Source: Clavelina lepadiformis (lineage: Eukaryota > Chordata > Ascidiacea > Aplousobranchia > Clavelinidae). Taken from it: a DNA stretch of 64,000 bases. Under the pieces are notes generated by a model. It ran no database searches, was not told the origin of the DNA, and was given only the letters and a program-made list of their open reading frames with translations. The stretch covers positions 15,192,501-15,256,500 of the forward strand of contig NC_135247.1 of NCBI RefSeq assembly GCF_947623445.1. The letters are read 5' to 3'. Below, one piece after another: positions 61,601 to 64,000 of the stretch; the first letter of the stretch is position 1, and each line of letters opens with the position of its first letter. Made by a program: the position numbers and the translations under genes.

Positions 61601-63927
61601 GGATTTTTTCTGACAAACTTACTTGATTTTCATCAACATCATCAACAACATCAACATCCACAGCTGACTGAGATGTGTTACGTGCTGTAATGTTTGGCTG
61701 TGTGGTAGAAAATACTGTAGCCACAACTGATTTATTTTCTACACCTGTGTGATTAAATAGGCCTGGACCAAATGTATTCATATGGTCTGTAGTTTGTTGT
61801 GGACTTATTGAAGTTATGTTGTGTTGCTCCAGCTGAGTACTTTGTGTATATTCGCTGTTTATAGTTGTTGCAGTTGCAGAATCTGTTCTGTTGGGCTCAA
61901 ATGTTGCATCATACCGTGTTATGTTATGCTTTGTTGTTGCTACATGATCAAAGAAAGTGGTTGTATTTGAAACTGAAGTGTATTCCGCAGAAGAAGTGAG
62001 AGGAGTTGCAGTTGAGGAAGCCGCTGTCAGTAAGTGACCAGTTATCGCCTCAATGGTTGTCCTGTTGGAATCAGCTGAAATTTCGGAGTAAGTGGAAACT
62101 TCAGGAAAACTTGAAACAGTAGCAGCAATTCCACTGGTAGGGGATGCTGTAGTTAAATTCATTTCTACCCTCTCATTAGACAAGTCACTTGTTGGTGTGT
62201 ACTCTTTCAGTAAATCTCGAAAAGAGGTGGTAACTCGAATGTTTGGCTCTGAAGAATTAAACTGAGTATGATAAGAAACAAAACCTCCAGACCAGTCATC
62301 CAAGCCTGGGGCTCCAATAATCAATGCATTGTTATAAAAGGCAGCAGACATTCCCGCCTGACCCTGTTCATTTGTAAGAATTTTTCCTAAAAAATATAAA
62401 AAATGATCAAATAAAAAATTAAATGCTGACAATGTTTTCTTTCAATCGAATTGTTTTCTTGCCCATGACACTTAATGGTACAAAGTCTATTAAACCTTGA
62501 CTTTCCAAGGCTGCAATGCTAGCTTCAAGTCTTTGTTTTATAGTGTTTAGTGCATCATAGTCATCCGTTTTAAATATGTATTCAGAACTTGATGATATAT
62601 CCGCAAGTTCCATTTCATTTACATTGTTACCAACGCCAATGGCAAACATTGTTATCCCTGCAAAACAAATACTCATTGTTTTCGATATAAAATAAAAAGA
62701 ACTGGTCAGGCAGTTACAAGCATTATATTATGGGTGCAGCTTCCTTAACCCTGACAACAATTCGTATGAAGATCAATGCAAATAAAGCAACAAATATTTG
62801 TGTTCCACTGAAACATCCACTGGTTGGTGTAAGATGTGAATGTATGTGGCTGACATAAGAAAAACACTTTACCTTTTTCTTTTGCTTTGGAAGAAGGCCC
62901 AGAAACATTATCCTGAGATTTGCCATCTGTCATAACAATTATAACATGCTGAACATTGGGCCTCATTCCATATTCTTCTTGAAGCATATGATTTGCCGCT
63001 AAATCTATTGCTGTTATATAAGCAACTTGAGTTAGAGTAGAAAAACTACAATGAAGTATCATCCTTTCATTAAACCAAAGTGCTTAATAACACAACTTTG
63101 TCTGTATATATGATTCATTAAAAAATCCTGTCTACTTAATATGCCCTTACACTAATTACAAACCAAAAAAAACAGTACTGCCTTTACCTTGACCAGTGGT
63201 AGTACCCTCTGAATAATAAGGCATGTCCATTATAGCTTTTCTCAAATCTTCAGTTTTATAATGCGCGTTAAGATGAAATTGAACAATAGGTCCACTGGCA
63301 TATACTATTACCCCAACCTAAATCGCATCTCATTAAAACATTATGTAAATAAAATTGATATAATACTGTACAATTAGACAAAAACAAGAAGAATGAGCAT
63401 TTCTTACTTGAACGTAGTTAGGACCAATAGGAATTGTGCTGATAATATTCCGCAACCAAGTTTTGACTTTTACAAAATTATCTTTTCCCACACTCACACT
63501 GGCATCAATAACAAATACAAGATCCAACTGGCTTGTACTGCATTCCTAATTAAACATAATTTCAATTTCATTCATATACTGTATCTCAAAAAATAAAGCA
63601 TAGTTGTTGAACAACCGTAACATGTCAAAAAGTAATTATTTCAAAGATTTAGATAAAGTGCTAAATGGAATGAGAACTAATTTTCACTAAACCTGCTGAA
63701 TGTTCTATATTTTTGTCATTGCATTCTGAAATGCTTTACACTTTAAAGCAGGGGTGTCCGATAGGCCGATCACAAACTGCGTCTGTCACTTACTTGATTT
63801 CTACAAGGTGTAAGCACTGACATTGATGTTGGTTCTAAGTCTTTATTAAAAAGATAACATACACCTGAGGAATGTATCTCCCCACTGCAGTTATACTTCC
63901 ACGTTGGAGCACACGTCAACATTTCAC
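55673..63927 (-). CDS. integrin alpha chain with I (VWA) domain and a large mucin-like insert; 5' end outside window
   Basis: Cell-surface adhesion receptor chain that pairs with an integrin beta chain. Exons: 63927-63794, 63545-63408, 63317-63188, 63025-62873, 62657-62496, 62386-61623, 61486-61200, 60999-60887, 60609-60430, 60318-60154, 60012-59866, 59756-59529, 59457-59300, 59107-58982, 58793-58551, 58454-58284, 58142-58000, 57883-57748, 57477-57394, 57257-57062, 56985-56876, 56757-56650, 56569-56429 and 55855-55673. About 1465 residues are visible. I-domain: [13 protein letters not shown] (MIDAS DxSxS, 63492-63506) to IIVMTDGK and MFAIGVGNN. Three Ca-binding FG-GAP repeats follow: [30 protein letters not shown] and [16 protein letters not shown]. 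Then thigh/calf domains, membrane helix [23 protein letters not shown] and tail [10 protein letters not shown]. Odd: about 280 extra residues between the I-domain and the next propeller blade (61240-62267), and one GC-AG intron. The exact chordate alpha subclass is unknown; ascidian alpha-Hr-type complement receptors are plausible relatives. Confidence 0.92.
61240..62267 (-). other. mucin-like insert in the integrin beta-propeller
   Basis: This spans the end of one 764-base exon, an intron (61487-61622) and most of the next exon. It encodes about 300 residues dominated by Ser and Thr, with 13 N-x-S/T sites counted by eye. In human I-domain alpha chains the same interval, from the WSGG block to YLGYS, is only some 20 residues long. 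The insert ends with [19 protein letters not shown], containing a furin-type basic cluster (61307-61315). Composition, open frame and phase-compatible splice sites all argue it is translated. Confidence 0.75.
63745..63775 (+). mobile_element. possible hAT-like end in an integrin intron
   Basis: GCAGGGGTGTCCGATAGG resembles the CAGGGGTGTCC termini of some hAT elements. No partner end is seen in the 250 bases left in the window. Weak. Confidence 0.25.
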
Positions 63928-64000
63928 CTGCAAAAGGTACAAGAATGTCATGCTGGAAGCTCAACATGTAAGACAAAGAAAGAAAGGAAATTGAAGTTGA
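63928..64000 (-). other. intron of the integrin gene at the window edge
   Basis: The exon ending at 63927 is preceded on the minus strand by CCTTTTGCAG, a good 3' splice site. The exons for the signal peptide and first propeller blades lie beyond 64000. Confidence 0.6.

Overview
This is a eukaryotic, AT-rich and intron-rich window. It best fits a compact invertebrate chordate genome, most likely an ascidian tunicate. Eight recognisable genes lie in 64 kb, with many short GT-AG introns. Their human counterparts sit on different chromosomes. The last gene is an integrin alpha chain with an inserted I (VWA) domain, a class known from chordates. No bacterial-type features, CRISPR arrays, rRNAs or convincing tRNAs were seen. 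All gene models were built by eye from reading frame, splice signals and remembered family similarity; they are not transcript-supported.

Layout. 2957-5416 (+): C-terminal three quarters of PIGK, the catalytic subunit of GPI transamidase; its 5' exons are not visible. 8950-10652 (-): GORAB, a golgin-type coiled-coil protein. 11760-14853 (-): EARS2, mitochondrial glutamyl-tRNA synthetase. 15470-15742 (-): TIMM9, a small mitochondrial intermembrane chaperone. 18598-23424 (+): calnexin. 24229-28902 (-): a full-length member of the uncharacterised C18orf63 family. 35699-42224 (+): a beta-1,4-galactosyltransferase of the B4GALT1-4 type. 49444-54859 (+): SCAI. 55673-63927 (-): an integrin alpha chain with an I domain, complete at the 3' end and running off the window at the 5' end.

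The genes do not form a pathway. There is a loose secretory and cell-surface theme (GPI anchoring, Golgi golgin, ER lectin chaperone, Golgi glycosyltransferase, surface receptor) and a mitochondrial pair (TIMM9, EARS2). Neighbours are often tail to tail: calnexin with C18orf63, and SCAI with the integrin. In the latter pair the candidate poly(A) signals are only about 60 bp apart.

Intergenic DNA holds degenerate mobile elements. These are two hAT-like non-autonomous elements with imperfect 8-bp target duplications, other hAT-like ends, a roughly 100-bp palindromic repeat family in three places, a hairpin repeat in two places, and a decayed transposon-type ORF.

The most unusual observation is in the integrin. 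About 280 extra Ser/Thr-rich, heavily N-glycosylation-prone residues, followed by a furin-like basic site, interrupt the beta-propeller just after the I domain. The C-terminal triplicated motif of the C18orf63 protein is the second item worth attention.
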